Source: Macrolepiota albuminosa | Lineage: Eukaryota > Basidiomycota > Agaricomycetes > Agaricales > Agaricaceae | DNA: 64,000 nucleotides | Direction of reading: 5' to 3' | Assembly: GCA_027475525.1 (NCBI GenBank) | Contig: JAMWFC010000085.1 | Span: forward strand, 372,001 to 436,000 | Part shown: positions 1-10,638 of the stretch, piece after piece | Layout of the letters: each line of letters opens with the position of its first letter | Position numbering within the stretch: position 1 is the first letter of the stretch | Made by a program: the position numbers and the translations under genes | Notes under the pieces: generated by a model | What the model was told of the DNA's origin: nothing | What the model saw: only the letters and a program-made list of their open reading frames with translations | Database searches by the model: none

Positions 1-13
1 TCACACCCTTCAG

Positions 14-840
14 ATGTTGATAACCAAACTCCACCCTTCCACACCCCTGGTCTTAGGGCTCCTGTGGCTCCGAGACACCAACCCCCGCATTGATTGGCGA
101 CATCTTACCCTTTGCCTGACCAGGGACCCGACGCCCGACGACCAGCAGCTCCCCTTCGACATCCCCCACTCTCCAAATCCTACTCCGAAGGACGGGCCCC
201 CACCACCCCCCAGACTCCAGTCCTGCTCATCCCAGTCCTTCGTCATCAATGCCAGGCTGGACGGCGCCCCGGGACCGGTATTGGCCCTCATCAACAGCGG
301 AGCCACTGGAGTTTTCATCAGCGATGCCCTCGACCTCCCCCACTACTCTCTCGACCAGCCCCTCCGCCTGCAACGCCTCGATGGCACCCCCTCCTCCTCC
401 GGCCCCATCCAGAGGTCTCACTCGGGACGCGTGACCCTGGACAATGACTACAAGTTCACCTCCGACTTCCTGGTCATGTGACTTCACGAATCGACCCCGA
501 TGGTGCTGGAACTACCCTGGCTGCACGACACAAACCCCGACATCAATTGGAGGATGCTCACCATGACCTTCCCAGGACCCAAAGACCACCCCTTGACCGC
601 CATGCACCTCCAGGCCCTAGGAAGCGACCCGACGCCCGACACCTCCGGGACGACTGCCGCACCCCCCACGCCCGTCTGAGACCGCAAGGCCCCTGATCGA
701 CCCCCAAACATTCCTCGGAACAAGTACAAAGAGCCGAACTACCTGAGTCGGTCTCAGACACCCGTCAAACCTGCTCCGGCCAATGCATCTGTGACCCCAA
801 TTGACCCTAATGCACTCGACATTAGGATCATTAGAGCCGC
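14..840 (+). pseudogene. Gypsy-A tandem retropepsin domains (partial)
   Basis: Aspartic protease region that matures the Gag-Pol polyprotein. The window opens in the C-terminal end of a first domain (ITKLHPSTPLVLGL...DTNP). A second, homologous domain follows with the active-site loop LINSGATGVFI near 287-312 and its own ESTPMVLELPWL...DTNPDINW end near 488-555. The catalytic Asp of the DSGA motif is Asn here. In-frame TGA stops occur at 479 and at about 677; the matching sites in Gypsy-D read CGA, so both look like CpG deamination. The reading frame otherwise runs on towards RT. Inactive. Confidence 0.75.
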
Positions 841-949
841 CCCCTTCGCCCACCTCATGAAAGATGGAACTCCCATGTTTCAGCTACACACCTCGCCTTC
901 TCTCCCAGAAGAACATCTACGAGGGGACGCAATTCCCCCAGAAAAGAAA

Positions 950-1737
950 ACCGAGGAGCAAATCCTCTGAGAAGTAGTTCCCCCGGAGTATCACGAGTTT
1001 GCTGATGTATTCTCCGAAGGAGATGCCAAGGAGATTCCCCCTCACCGCCTCTATGACCATACCATTGACCTTGAGGAAGGAGCCACCCCCCCTTTCGGCA
1101 AAGTGTACAACATGTTGGAGGTCAAACTCCGGGCCCTCAAGGACTATCTCAACGAAATGCTTGGTAAGGGATTCATCCGACCCTCCGCCTCCACCGCTGG
1201 AGCCCCGGTTCTATTCGCCAAGAAGAAGGACGGCTCGCTCTGACTCTGCATTGACTACCAAGGACTCAATAAGATCACCAAGAAGAACTGCTACCCGCTC
1301 CTGCTCATTGGCGATCTAGTCAATCGACTCCGCAGTGCCAAGGTTTACACGAAGATCGACCTCCGCTCCGGTTACAACAACATCCGCATCGCCCCAGGAC
1401 ACGAGTGGAAAACCGCGTTCCGCACGCAGTATGGTCTGTTTGAGTACCTTGTAATGCCTTTCGGAATGACTAACTCCCCCGCCACGTTCCAATACTTTAT
1501 GAACAACATCTTCCACAACATGAGCGACGTCTTCATGATCGTCTACCTGGACGACATCCTCATCTATTCCGACTTGCAGGAGGACCACCAAAAACATGTC
1601 CAGCAGGTCCTCGAACGCCTCCGGGAGCACAACCTCCACGCCAAGCCCGAGAAGTGTTCATTCCACATGGAAGAGGTTGAGTATCTTGGCGTCATAGTAT
1701 CCCCAAATAGCGTTCGCATGGACCCCCACAAGGTCGA
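950..1737 (+). pseudogene. Gypsy-A reverse transcriptase (palm and fingers)
   Basis: Ty3-type RT: an AKKKDGSL block, [32 protein letters not shown] and the catalytic [12 protein letters not shown] at about 1540-1570, followed by the thumb start ([20 protein letters not shown]). Both catalytic Asp of YLDD are present. In-frame TGA codons interrupt it near 968 and 1241; the second replaces the Arg usual in GSLRLC. The frame stops at 1737 where a solo LTR is inserted and resumes at 2256 with EAIVNWPQP, the usual continuation, so the two halves were once one gene. Confidence 0.85.
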
Positions 1738-2255
1738 TGTCAGGGGACTCCTCATTCCTTTCTTCTTTCACTCTTTATTTCTTCACTCTCCTTTCATTCA
1801 CTTCCTTATTTCTTCTATCATTCTCTCATTTTGCTGTTACTACTTTTTCAACACTATCTGTTAGTACTATTCTCAACCTTTGAGGTGCTCTGGTTCTTTA
1901 GCTATTACTCAGACAAGTGTGGGCCCTTCAGCACCGCTCCAGGCTGCTTAGATAAGCCGGAGTTTGCCTTTCTGACTTCTAAAGTCCGGAGTTTTCCTCC
2001 CTTGTTTGCACACTTGTTTGGTTAGTCAATTTTCGAGTTTTTAAGGTTTTGTTGTACTGTACAGTTGTTTCCCATGCTTCAGAGGCCCCAGAAGCGTCCA
2101 ACCTGGCATAGGGAATCCCCAGACTTGTTCTCTTTGGATCTCCCTCTGCCAGGTGAGTAGCTACCTTGATATTGTCAGTATATATTCTAATACACTTTGA
2201 ATCTCCCTCTGCCAGCTGTGTGACTGAGCCACAGCCTCTAGAGGTCGCCCTTACA
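1738..2255. mobile_element. Solo LTR, family E (inserted in Gypsy-A RT)
   Basis: A 518-bp block starting TGTCAGGGGACTCC and ending CGCCCTTACA (TG...CA). It splits the RT frame and is flanked by a 5-bp duplication, GTCGA at 1733-1737 and GTTGA at 2256-2260 (one transition). Three more copies occur at 27253, 38774 and 56222 (reverse). The reverse strand ends in CCTGACA like the other gypsy LTRs here, so the sense strand may be minus. No internal region remains. Confidence 0.85.
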
Positions 2256-3432
2256 GTTGAGGCCATCGTCAACTGGCCGCAGCCCTGGAACGTCAAGGAA
2301 GTACAATCCTTCTTGGGTTTCGCTAACTTCTACCAGAGGTTCATAGATAACTACTCCGGTATCACGAAACCCCTCAACTGGCTCACATGTAAGGACGTTG
2401 CCTGGAACTGGGACAGTAAGTGCCAGAGTGTCTTTAACCTGCTCAAGGAGGCTTTCACAGCTGCCCCCGTACTCCGGCACTACGACCCGGCCCTCCCAAT
2501 TATCCTGGAATGCGACGCCTCCGACTACGCCATTGCCGGGATTCTCTCGCAGATGGGACCTGACGGCGGGGAGCCCCGGCCAGTTGCCTTCTACACCCGG
2601 TCCATGATTGACGCCGAGCTCAACTATGACATCTACAACAAGGAGCTCCTCGCCATCGTTGAAGCCTTCAAACAATGGCGAGCCTACCTCGAGGGAGCCC
2701 AGCACTGGATTCAGGTCTACTCGGATCACAACAACCTGCAGTACTTCACCACGACCAAGCAACTTAGTTGACGGCAGGCCCGATGGTCCAAGGTTCTCTT
2801 GGAATACGACTTCACAATCCAGTACTGCCCGGGACGACTTGGAGCTAAACCCAATGCCCTCACCCGTCGACCGGACGTCTATCCCAAGAAGTCATTCGAG
2901 GCAGAACGCAATGTGTTCAATCATCGCGTGGTGATCCCTCCCAAACATCTGAATGTCGTACTGATCTTAAATGATGAAGGGACCCTGAGCCAGATCTGCC
3001 GCGCCCCCCGAGACAAGTACTTCACCGACCACGACCCCCGCAAACCTCCCGACGGAGCTGACCGGGACCCTGCTTTCTCCTTGTCCCCCGACAAAAAACT
3101 CCTCCTCTGGGACGGCTGCATCTACATCCCGGATTACGCCTGACTCCGCTACAACGTCCTCTGTCAACACCACAACCACAAGCTCTGGAGACACTCTGGA
3201 ATACGTAAGACCCTCCAGGACTCCGCTACAACGTCCTCTGTCAACACCACAACCACAAGCTCTGGAGACACTCTGGAATACGTAAGACCCTCCAGCTTAT
3301 CTCCCGGACTTACTTTTGGCCAGGGTTGAAGAAGGACGTGACCCGTTACATTCGATCATGCGAACCCTGCCTCCGGGCCAAAGTCCCCCAACACCAACCA
3401 TATGGACTCCTGAAACCCCTGCTGGTTAAGTA
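2256..3432 (+). pseudogene. Gypsy-A RT thumb, RNase H and integrase zinc domain
   Basis: Continues RT: VKEVQSFLGFANFYQRFI, then RNase H with ILECDASDYAIAGILSQ, NYDIYNKELLAIVEAF and YSDHNNLQYF. A TGA at 2769-2771 stands where LSRRQARW is usual (CGA to TGA). The integrase HHCC domain follows: HSGIRKTLQLI, TYFWPGLKKD, CEPCLRAK. A stop at 3141 and a 77-bp tandem copy (3142-3295) inside the zinc domain break the frame. It ends at KPLLVK followed by a stop, exactly where the catalytic DDE core should start. Confidence 0.8.
3142..3295. repeat. 77-bp tandem copy 1
   Basis: Copies 3142-3218 and 3219-3295, identical. Duplicates 25.7 codons of the integrase zinc domain and shifts the frame. Confidence 0.9.
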
Positions 3433-4230
3433 AAGACTAACCTCTCTACTGCCTATCACCCCAAAACCGATGGTCAGACCAAAAGGGTCAATCAGTCTCT
3501 CGAGCAGTACCTCCGACTATACGTCAACTACTTGCAGGACGGCTGGCGCGCCGAGCTCCCCCTGGCCGAGTTCACCTACAACAACACACCGCACTCCGCC
3601 ACCGGGGTATTGCCCTTTTTTGCCAACAAGGGATACCACCCTCGACTGACACTCTCGCTCTGGGACATCCCGTCGCACGCCGCCCACGAGGTCGCCTGGG
3701 ATCTCCAATCTCTTCACGAGTTTCTCCGGGAAGAGATCGACACCGCGAACCGGGCCTATGTGAAACACGCTGACCAGAAACGGGAAGACACCCCTGACTG
3801 GACCCCTGGGACAAAGGTATGGTTAGACCAACGCCACCTCTGCACCCGCCGGCCCTCCCCAAAACTCGATCACAAGCGCCTCGGCCCGTTCAAAATATTG
3901 AAAAAGGTCTCATCCCATGCCTACAAGATTGAGCTTCCCCCAGGACTAAAAGGTCTGCACCCAGTATTCCACGTCCGCCTCCTGGAATGACACCCCCCGG
4001 ATCCCTTCCCCGAACAACAACCCGAGCCCCCTCCCCCGGTCAAGGTTGAGGACGAGTACCACTACGAGGTTGAAGACATCCTCGACTCCCGGAATATTTG
4101 TGGACAACCCCACTTCCTCGTACGATGGAAGGGATACGGCCCAGAAGACGACACTTGGGAACTGCGCTGAAACCTTGAAGGCGCCCTCGACAAACTCCAG
4201 GACTTCCAACAACGGCACCTGGGGAACGAT
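3433..4230 (+). pseudogene. Gypsy-A integrase C-terminus and chromodomain
   Basis: Resumes at TNLSTAYHPKTDGQTKRVNQ. About 90 residues of the integrase core holding both catalytic Asp are missing, as the fuller Gypsy-D copy shows. Downstream are YVNYLQDGWRAELPLAEFTY, the GPFKILKKVSSHAYKIELP module and HPVFHVRLLE, then a TGA. After a proline-rich linker comes a chromodomain at about 4046-4170 ([29 protein letters not shown]), which in chromoviruses steers integration to methylated-histone chromatin. Integration-defective. Confidence 0.82.
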
Positions 4231-4768
4231 CTTTCCGGGTGCAGGACTCACAGATGGCAGTAGTGGGCGTAACTCCCACCTCTGGGCTCAGTAGGGATTC
4301 AACTCCTATGTATACTTTCTGCTTCCCCTTTCTAGAACTTACTCCCTTTTTAGTACCTTTTCTCATAAGTAGCGCCCCGGAGTCGAAGCAGGGTCTCCTT
4401 CCAGCTTTTCTGCCGCATTACTTACACAATTCCTTTCTTACTTACTTCGAAAGACCGAGTATATACATTTTTCTTATAAGTACACTACCTACAGTTCTAG
4501 GCTGGGACAAGAAACACAATGGACAAAGAAGAAAAAAGAAAACGCCAAAACGCCACCCTTAACACTGGGGCCCCAAACCGTGACTCTCCTCACCCTCCCC
4601 TCCCCTCGGCCAACCCCAGAAATCCTCCCCCACCCCCTCTGGACCATGCTCCCGCCACACTTCCTCGGCCAGCAGATCCCAGGACGGGAGGGGCTTGCCC
4701 TCCTCCAACACACGCTCGAACCAGGATCCCAGGGCAGGCACGTTTCTCTGCCGGTGTGCGACTACGAG
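4231..4768. other. Convergent 3' ends, no gene seen
   Basis: 3' flank of pol, with a pyrimidine- and A-rich stretch at 4510-4550. The antisense gene ends from the other side at 4769, so the two transcripts would converge here. No feature beyond that. Confidence 0.5.
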
Positions 4769-6342
4769 TCACCTCAGGAGATCAAGACCACGCTCCACTC
4801 CGGAGGTCGTCACCTCTGGGCGCTGCCCCTCCTGCAGCGCAGCAAGAGCCGCGGCAGCTCCATCCAGGAGCAGATGGTGCTCCCAGGCCCAGCCTGAAGA
4901 CGTTAGCGAAATAGGTGAGCAAGTAACAGGGAACTCACTCAGAGACGCCATGTGCGCGATCACCACATCACGGCGCAGCCCCTCCGCCACCTCCTGTCCA
5001 GAGGGGACCCCCTCCAGGATCCCCACTCCCTGCCCCAGCCTCGCCGGCAACGCCTCCAACTGCGCCTCCACCTCCCCCCGAGCGACCTGGGCCTCCTCCA
5101 GCTGCCAAAGCACTTCCCGACTCGCCTCCAGCTCCCTCCGCACGTTGGCCTCCTCCCTATCCTCCTCGGACTCCCCCGGACGCTCCTGAAAAGCCCCCAT
5201 GTCTGCCTCTAGGGGCCACCCCAACAACGGCGAGAACACTGCAGGGGAAAGACGTGGGGGGAGACCGGAGGCAGGGTCCCAAAGGGCAGGCGTGCCCTCT
5301 TGGAGGGCCCCAGGGAGGGGCTAGGCAATGCCCACCGTTTCCCCTTATCAAGGCGCCCCTCACGTCCCTCCCGCCCCAGGGCGCCAGACCGGGTCACCTG
5401 GTGCGTGATCAAAACCACAGGCCGGCCCTGGCCGCCCACCCAGACAACCCCCCACCCTCCCGCCCCACCCCCAGGGGCCTCCTCTGGCGCCGCCCCCACG
5501 ACCCAATCCCTCTCCTTCACCCCCATCCTCTGGGTGATCCCTCCCAAGGGCCAACCCTGCTCCCGCGAAACGCAATATGCTCTCCAGAGGGCTGAAACCG
5601 AACATCACTCGTGATTGAGGCGACAGGCCTTGCACACGGAAGTGTCGCACTGGGATGAGGCGGATGGGGCCTTGAACGAACACGTCACTGAGCGATGCAT
5701 GCAATGAAGACACTAGGCACCCAGGATTAGCTGCGGGACCAGAGGTACAAAGCTACTTACCAGCCCGTTGCTGATACACCAGGCATGGGGAGGCAAGCCC
5801 TGGGGCCTCACCAGCGCCCCCTCAAAGGCCTCCTGCATCACGCTGGGTCTCCAAGACCTTGGAAATGGCCCCCACCACCATCCCAGAGCAACGGAAACAA
5901 GGGGCGACCAGTCTAGGATGAGGAGGGGGAGGGGGACGGAAATGGCCCCCACCACCATCCCAGAGCAACGGAAACAAGGGGCGACCAGTCTAGGATGAGG
6001 AGGGGGAGGGGGACGGGGGGGACGCACGGTTATCTGCACAAAAGTGGGCGCGGGATGACTGGGACCTGACCCCGAAGTACCCCTGGGACCTGCATCAGGA
6101 ACAGGCTCCAGGAGCTGGCTGGGACCCGCCTTTGGGGCAGTAATGTTGTGTTGTTCTGAAAAGGGAAGGTCAGTAACGACAAGCGGGTGGCGTGGGAAGC
6201 ACTCACGTTGTTGTGTGAGAGCCGCCACGCACTCCCAGTCCAAGCAGGCTCGGTACCGCGTGTCCTGGGCCTCCCAGGCCATGAGGGGCACGACCTCGTT
6301 AGTTTGGGGGGGTGTCGGGGAATGCGTCGGCGTACGTGACAT
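4769..6342 (-). pseudogene. Gypsy-A antisense spliced gene (coiled coil)
   Basis: Gene on the strand opposite to pol, starting 130 bp inside the 3' LTR. First exon 6207-6342 starts MSRTPTHSPTPP and holds a W-E-x-Q-D...VAALTQQ block. Its donor GTGAGT and an acceptor TTTTCAG give a 51-nt intron. A proline-rich exon (about 5761-6155) ends at a GTAAGT donor. A later exon holds a charged coiled coil (REELEASREVLWQLEEAQ region, about 5000-5200). The last exon, 4769-4893, starts GWAWEHHLLLD after a 45-nt intron and ends LDLLR. Gypsy-D carries the same order and the same GWAWEHHLLLD exon. No known domain recognised. A 77-bp copy at 5861 and at least one frame break make an intact product unlikely. 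Confidence 0.7.
5861..6014. repeat. 77-bp tandem copy 2
   Basis: Copies 5861-5937 and 5938-6014, identical (match runs on 2 bp). Lies in the proline-rich exon of the Gypsy-A antisense gene. Confidence 0.9.
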
Positions 6343-6458
6343 AGTTAAGTTTGATGGTAAAATTTTTTTTTCAATACGTGGCAGATCAGGTGCTGGATCC
6401 CACGATTGGACCCCGGTCCAAACCACCGGCTACGCACGCCTTGGAGGGTCTCGGCGCT

Positions 6459-6471
6459 GAGGGGGGGGTGA
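6459..6471 (+). other. Polypurine tract of Gypsy-A
   Basis: Purine run with eight G directly before the TG of the 3' LTR, the plus-strand primer site of LTR elements. It ties the LTR at 6472 to the upstream pol. Confidence 0.75.
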
Positions 6472-6538
6472 TGTCACGACCCCTCCCCTCCAGACCCACC
6501 CTGGGACACCCCCGGAACACCATCCAGGACACCCCCGG

Positions 6539-7581
6539 TGATAGGCTTCTACTCGGACTGAGCGCATTAAGGGACATTATAGGCCGACCAACACTTGACA
6601 CACTAAAGGCTCTAGCGACCAGCCTTGGGTACAGAGCAGCCCTAGCGCGGGCGCTCTATGGCAAGACTTATCCATTCATCTCAATCACCAGTATCAGCCC
6701 CTCAGCGCACTCCACTCAGTTACTTTGAAGACCAAGAAGACTCAGGACTCATAGCGCTAGCATAACGGCGGGAGGGGACTCTGACCAAACCCCGATCAGT
6801 ACTGGAAGGAGTTAGCAATTGGCGCTGTCAATCACCGAGGCACCTCAATCAGAAGTCTAAAAGAATCAATGACGACGAGACAGGATACACGCAGACCCGA
6901 CATTTAAATCTATCAAAAGATGGTACAATGTTTAGCGCCGGAATTAGCGCTCACGGCATCTGTCGAGGATTCTCCGACCATACCCCGGGATGGCATGGCC
7001 AATTAAATTACATCAAAAAGTGAGCAAACTTGTACCACTTCTAAGTAGTTTTAGAGTCGCCGTTGGTCGCCGTCACCCATGTGCTGCAGGTCGCCATTGA
7101 CAGGTGGCCGTTAGCTACAGTCACAAAGGGAGGCGCTAATCGGTAGCGCCGTCAATGGACTTATTTTGGAAATAATGTAGCGCATAGTATAAAAACTAGC
7201 TACTTGCCATGTATATAACAACGAATCGTAACCTCTTGAGCACCCAGTTACACTTAGCGTTCAAATCGCGCTAGCGTTGCCTGACTTTGCCACCAAGTTC
7301 GGCGCTAGCTTTGTCTATCTCGTCTTCGTCGTTTACGGTGCCACCTACGGGCACGCTACGCTGCGCTATTTGTTTATTTCTCTATAACTTCTCCTAAACT
7401 ACGACGCTTACCACTTGCTAGGTAGCACCCGAGGCGCTATCGTCTAGCACATCGCCCTATCACCTCTGCTCGAGCACACCGGGACCCTGCCGGGACTCCT
7501 CACAAACCCGTATGCCAGGCGCTGGAGACGGCGTTGTACTGCGTATACGTCCAGCGCACCCAACCACAGTTGGCGTCATCA
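6539..7581 (+). mobile_element. Gypsy-G 5' LTR
   Basis: 1043 bp, TG...CA. Differs from the 3' LTR at six bases, all transitions at CpG. Contains about 17 GCGC tetramers by eye, far above chance. Carries a TATA box at 7188. Confidence 0.92.
7188..7195 (+). promoter_or_regulatory. TATA box in Gypsy-G 5' LTR
   Basis: TATAAAAA at 7188-7195, with the same motif at 20696 in the 3' LTR. Likely start of the gag-pol RNA about 30 bp downstream, which would leave a U3 of about 650 bp. No mapped start. Confidence 0.5.
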
Positions 7582-7584
7582 TTT

Positions 7585-7602
7585 TGGAGCCCACCGCGAG
7601 GG
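7585..7602 (+). other. Primer binding site of Gypsy-G
   Basis: TGGAGCCCACCGCGAGGG starts three bases after the LTR end. The leading TGG complements the CCA end of a tRNA, as expected of a minus-strand primer site. I cannot say which tRNA. Confidence 0.65.
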
Positions 7603-7831
7603 GTTCTATTGAGGCAGAATTCTGCCGGAAACTCGAGCCCAGCGACAGCGCCGCCTCCTATTGGAGAGCGCGTTTGAACAAACCTTAACTGAGTCACCAC
7701 ACTTACCAGGCGCGCTACCGAGGCAGACTTTAGATCAGGAGCTTGAAGCCGCTCCAGATAGCTTGGCTGAAAGCTTCTTCCCATTTTCCCGACCGTTCAA
7801 ATACTTAGCAGGTGAAAACCATACACCGCTT

Positions 7832-7984
7832 ACTCCTTTGGAAGAGCTGTCTAGGTCATTATCGCCAGAACCTAGCGACTCAGAGTTACCCGAGCCAGTA
7901 CCGACTACACTCCTTTGGAAGAGCTGTCTAGGTCATTATCGCCAGAACCTAGCGACTCAGAGTTACCCAGCCAGTACCGACTAC
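7832..7984. repeat. 77-bp tandem copy 3
   Basis: Copies 7832-7908 and 7909-7984; the second lacks one G of GTTACCCGAG. In gag. Confidence 0.9.
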
Positions 7985-8129
7985 AACCACGCCAAGCGAA
8001 ACTACCACTAACACTACTATTCCCACCACGACGTCGACGCCAGCTAGTATGGAGCAGGCAAACACACCACGTATGCCGCCAAGAAACCACTTCTCGTCGC
8101 CAAAATGGGACGAGACGAAACCTCGCGAG

Positions 8130-8283
8130 CTAACACAGTATTTCCGAGAATTGGAATATTTATTACGCGACTGCCGAGTCACCGACAACACACAAATGAA
8201 AGAATACTAACACAGTATTTCCGAGAATTGGAATATTTATTACGCGACTGCCAAGTCACCGACAACACACAAATGAAAGAATA
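8130..8283. repeat. 77-bp tandem copy 4
   Basis: Copies 8130-8206 and 8207-8283, one G/A difference at a CpG (GCCGAG / GCCAAG). In the capsid helices. Confidence 0.9.
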
Positions 8284-8753
8284 CGCCGCCAGATACGTTT
8301 CCTACGATACGCGGAATCCTGGACGGGACTGGATGAGTTTCAAGGATTAACACGAGAGGCCGTACCAAGGTCGTATACCTACGAGGAATGGAAAAAGGCG
8401 ATCATTAAACTGTATCCAGGCGCTGAAGAATCCACGCGCTATACCGTCCTTGAAATCCAGAAACTGGTACAGGATACCTTTGCAACGGGCATTTATACGC
8501 TAGGCACGCTATCTACTTATTATCGAGATTTCCAGCGAATTGCAAGATGGCTAGTACAGAATGGCAAACTCTACAGGAACGAGGAACGGCGCTTGTTTCA
8601 ACAAGGCATTCCAACGTCACTATGGACTCGTATAGCTCGTCGCTTAGAAATTCTTAAGTCCGACCACCATCCTGAGGAACCCTACGATATAGAAGACGTT
8701 TTTGAAGCAGGTAAATGGATACTGAAAGGCACGGATACTGGCATCCCCTTCCA

Positions 8754-8907
8754 GCGACCCTCTAGTACTGATAACGGAGGAAAGGCGCCACCTGTTGCGG
8801 CGCCAGCACCTAGCGCGACTAACAATCAGGGCGACCCTCTAGTACTGATAACGGAGGAAAGGCGCCACCTGTTGCGGCGCCAGCACCTAGCGCGACTAAC
8901 AATCAGG
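8754..8907. repeat. 77-bp tandem copy 5
   Basis: Copies 8754-8830 and 8831-8907. In the gag linker before the zinc knuckle. Confidence 0.9.
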
Positions 8908-9028
8908 AGGTTTTGTCAAGAAGGAGGATCTGGAAAACGCAGTCAACATGGCCGTCGCAAACGTTATGAGCAAATTGGAAACGTTAATCTCGACTAGCCT
9001 TAATGCGCCACGAGGTAATATGCAATCT

Positions 9029-9182
9029 GGCCCTTGTCACTTCTGTGGTGAGGCAGGACATACGATGACTCGTGGACGCTGCGCTATCCTCGAACAATAC
9101 CTGCGGGCCCTTGTCACTTCTGTGGTGAGGCAGGACATACGATGACTCGCGGACGCTGCGCTATCCTCGAACAATACCTGTG
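9029..9182. repeat. 77-bp tandem copy 6
   Basis: Copies 9029-9105 and 9106-9182, two C/T differences. Duplicates the zinc knuckle, so the apparent second knuckle is not evidence of two fingers. Confidence 0.9.
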
Positions 9183-9823
9183 CCAAGGAAGAGCACGCCG
9201 AGGCGCCGACGGGAAAATAGTCCTACCCTCCGGCGCTAACATCCCTCTATATCCTGAGCACCGAACCTTCCAGGGGCGAATTGATGAATGGCACCGACGT
9301 AACCCTGGGAACTTAGCGACGGGCAATCTCAATAGTACGGCCGCAGCGGAGGCAGAAACAACTCCACAACAGGCGCTAATCCATGAAGTACTCCAGCTTA
9401 ACGCTGTTAGCGAGCGACCGACGTTGTCACGAGAGGAGAGGATCGAGACATTGGAAAGGGAGCTAAAGTCGCTAAAAAATCAGGTTTTCGATGGTGTAGA
9501 GATTAAAAAGAGCAAGCAACCGTTGAAAGACTATAGGCCCTCAGGCGCTACGTCAGATCCAGCACCCGCAAAGCCTGCGAATCCCAGCATCAACGACGAC
9601 ACACCCGATACGGCCAAAGCCTCAGCTAGCACGGAACCACCATTACACCCGTATTCAGGACTTGCCGGTAACTACGCTCCGCCTATCAATCGAAACTTTG
9701 GGGCGCCAGACAAGCCAGCAGGAGGCTACCGACCAACGGCACCAATCTACGACATAGAAAAATCTAAGCAAGTATTCGATCGTATTATGAAGAGTCAAGT
9801 CACGATGTCGGTAGGGGAGCTAT

Positions 9824-9977
9824 GCAGTGTGGCGCCAGACGTCAGGAATCAGATGCGTACAGCGGTAACCCCTCGACGGAACGTAGCTAACAATGTAACG
9901 GCAGTGTGGCGCCAGACGTCAGGAATCAGATGCGTACAGCGGTAACCCCTCGACGGAACGTAGCTAACAATGTAACG
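9824..9977. repeat. 77-bp tandem copy 7
   Basis: Copies 9824-9900 and 9901-9977. Between gag and protease; ends the 9142-9945 frame artificially. Confidence 0.9.
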
Positions 9978-9987
9978 GTGGTGGACA

Positions 9988-10638
9988 ATGCGACGACGTG
10001 CTACCGGATTCGCGTACATAACCGAGACGGTCGCGTCGGAAATCAAAGAAGAGGCCGCGCCACCCAAAGAAGCTACGTCCATTGACCCGGTCGAAACTTA
10101 CCTTAAGTCGCTAAGATCTAGCGACGATCCCGCCGTCCTCACTGTAGCCCAAGACTCTCACGCGATTCGCTCGATTATGTTGACAGTTGATGGAAAAAGC
10201 GAGATAGAATCTATCGTGGACAGCGGATCACAGATTATTTCAATGGCTGCCGACGTCGCTAACGAGCTTGGCATCATTTACGACCCGACCATCATTCTTA
10301 ATATGCAAAGCGCTAACGGCACTATTGATCGATCCTTGGGAATGGCTCGTAACGTGCCATGCGCTGTTGGCGATCTTACGTTTTACCTTCAAATACACAT
10401 TCTTAGATCGCCTGCGTACGACTTATTATTAGGGAGGCCCTTCGACGTCTTAGCCCGATCAGTAGTCAAGACGACGTCTGAAGACGAAACGACGCTAACT
10501 ATTAGCGACCCTAACTCGGGCGTCAGAAGAACGGTACCAACGTTTCCACAGGGGAAATTCCAGAAACCGGGACCGAGAAAGCGACCTTACATTAGCGACG
10601 ACCCTTGCGAGTGTTTTCCGGCGCCATCGAGGAGATGA
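9988..10638 (+). CDS. Gypsy-G retropepsin domain
   Basis: Protease of the Gag-Pol polyprotein. Active-site loop ESIVDSGSQIISM at about 10207-10245 with catalytic Asp present, then a second half with YDLLLGRPFDVL near 10420, the usual retropepsin end. This is a single domain, unlike the tandem pair in the chromoviruses of this window. The start at 9988 is only the first Met in frame; the true protein is part of a polyprotein. The next frame (RT) overlaps at 10605-10638 by a -1 step. I see no canonical slippery heptamer there. Confidence 0.8.
   Translation: MRRRATGFAYITETVASEIKEEAAPPKEATSIDPVETYLKSLRSSDDPAVLTVAQDSHAIRSIMLTVDGKSEIESIVDSGSQIISMAADVANELGIIYDPTIILNMQSANGTIDRSLGMARNVPCAVGDLTFYLQIHILRSPAYDLLLGRPFDVLARSVVKTTSEDETTLTISDPNSGVRRTVPTFPQGKFQKPGPRKRPYISDDPCECFPAPSRR

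Larger units (their letters stand above)
1..6471 (+). mobile_element. Gypsy-A: decayed chromovirus, 5' part outside window
   Basis: Internal region of a Ty3/gypsy element in the order protease, reverse transcriptase, RNase H, integrase, chromodomain, which is the chromovirus order. The 5' LTR, gag and the first protease domain lie left of the window. A purine tract at 6459-6471 abuts the 3' LTR at 6472. The coding strand has several in-frame stops, a solo LTR in RT, and a deleted integrase core, so it is not autonomous. About 2.2 kb lies between the chromodomain and the 3' LTR and holds a spliced gene on the minus strand. Confidence 0.85.
7661..9823 (+). pseudogene. Gypsy-G gag (zinc knuckle), frame broken
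   Basis: Capsid polyprotein. An acidic N-terminus from 7661 leads to the capsid helices LTQYFRELEYLLRDC, DEFQGLTREAV, YEEWKKAIIKLYPG, FQRIARWLVQNGKL and a zinc knuckle CHFCGEAGHTMTRGRC near 9037-9085 (CX2CX4HX6C, a longer last spacing than usual). Dropping one unit of each 77-bp duplication (7832, 8130, 8754, 9029) restores the frame across those sites; at 7832 this needs the G present in the first copy only. Two single-base breaks remain near 8310 and 8905. Downstream is a long linker with KSLKNQVFDGVEIKKS. RNA packaging role inferred from the family. Confidence 0.8.

Noticed and set aside
9029..9182. Double zinc knuckle in Gypsy-G gag
   Set aside because: The second knuckle is part of a 77-bp tandem copy and lies in another frame.
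10605..10638. Programmed -1 frameshift between protease and RT of Gypsy-G
   Set aside because: The overlap has the right direction but no canonical X XXY YYZ heptamer, and other single-base breaks nearby are clearly not programmed.
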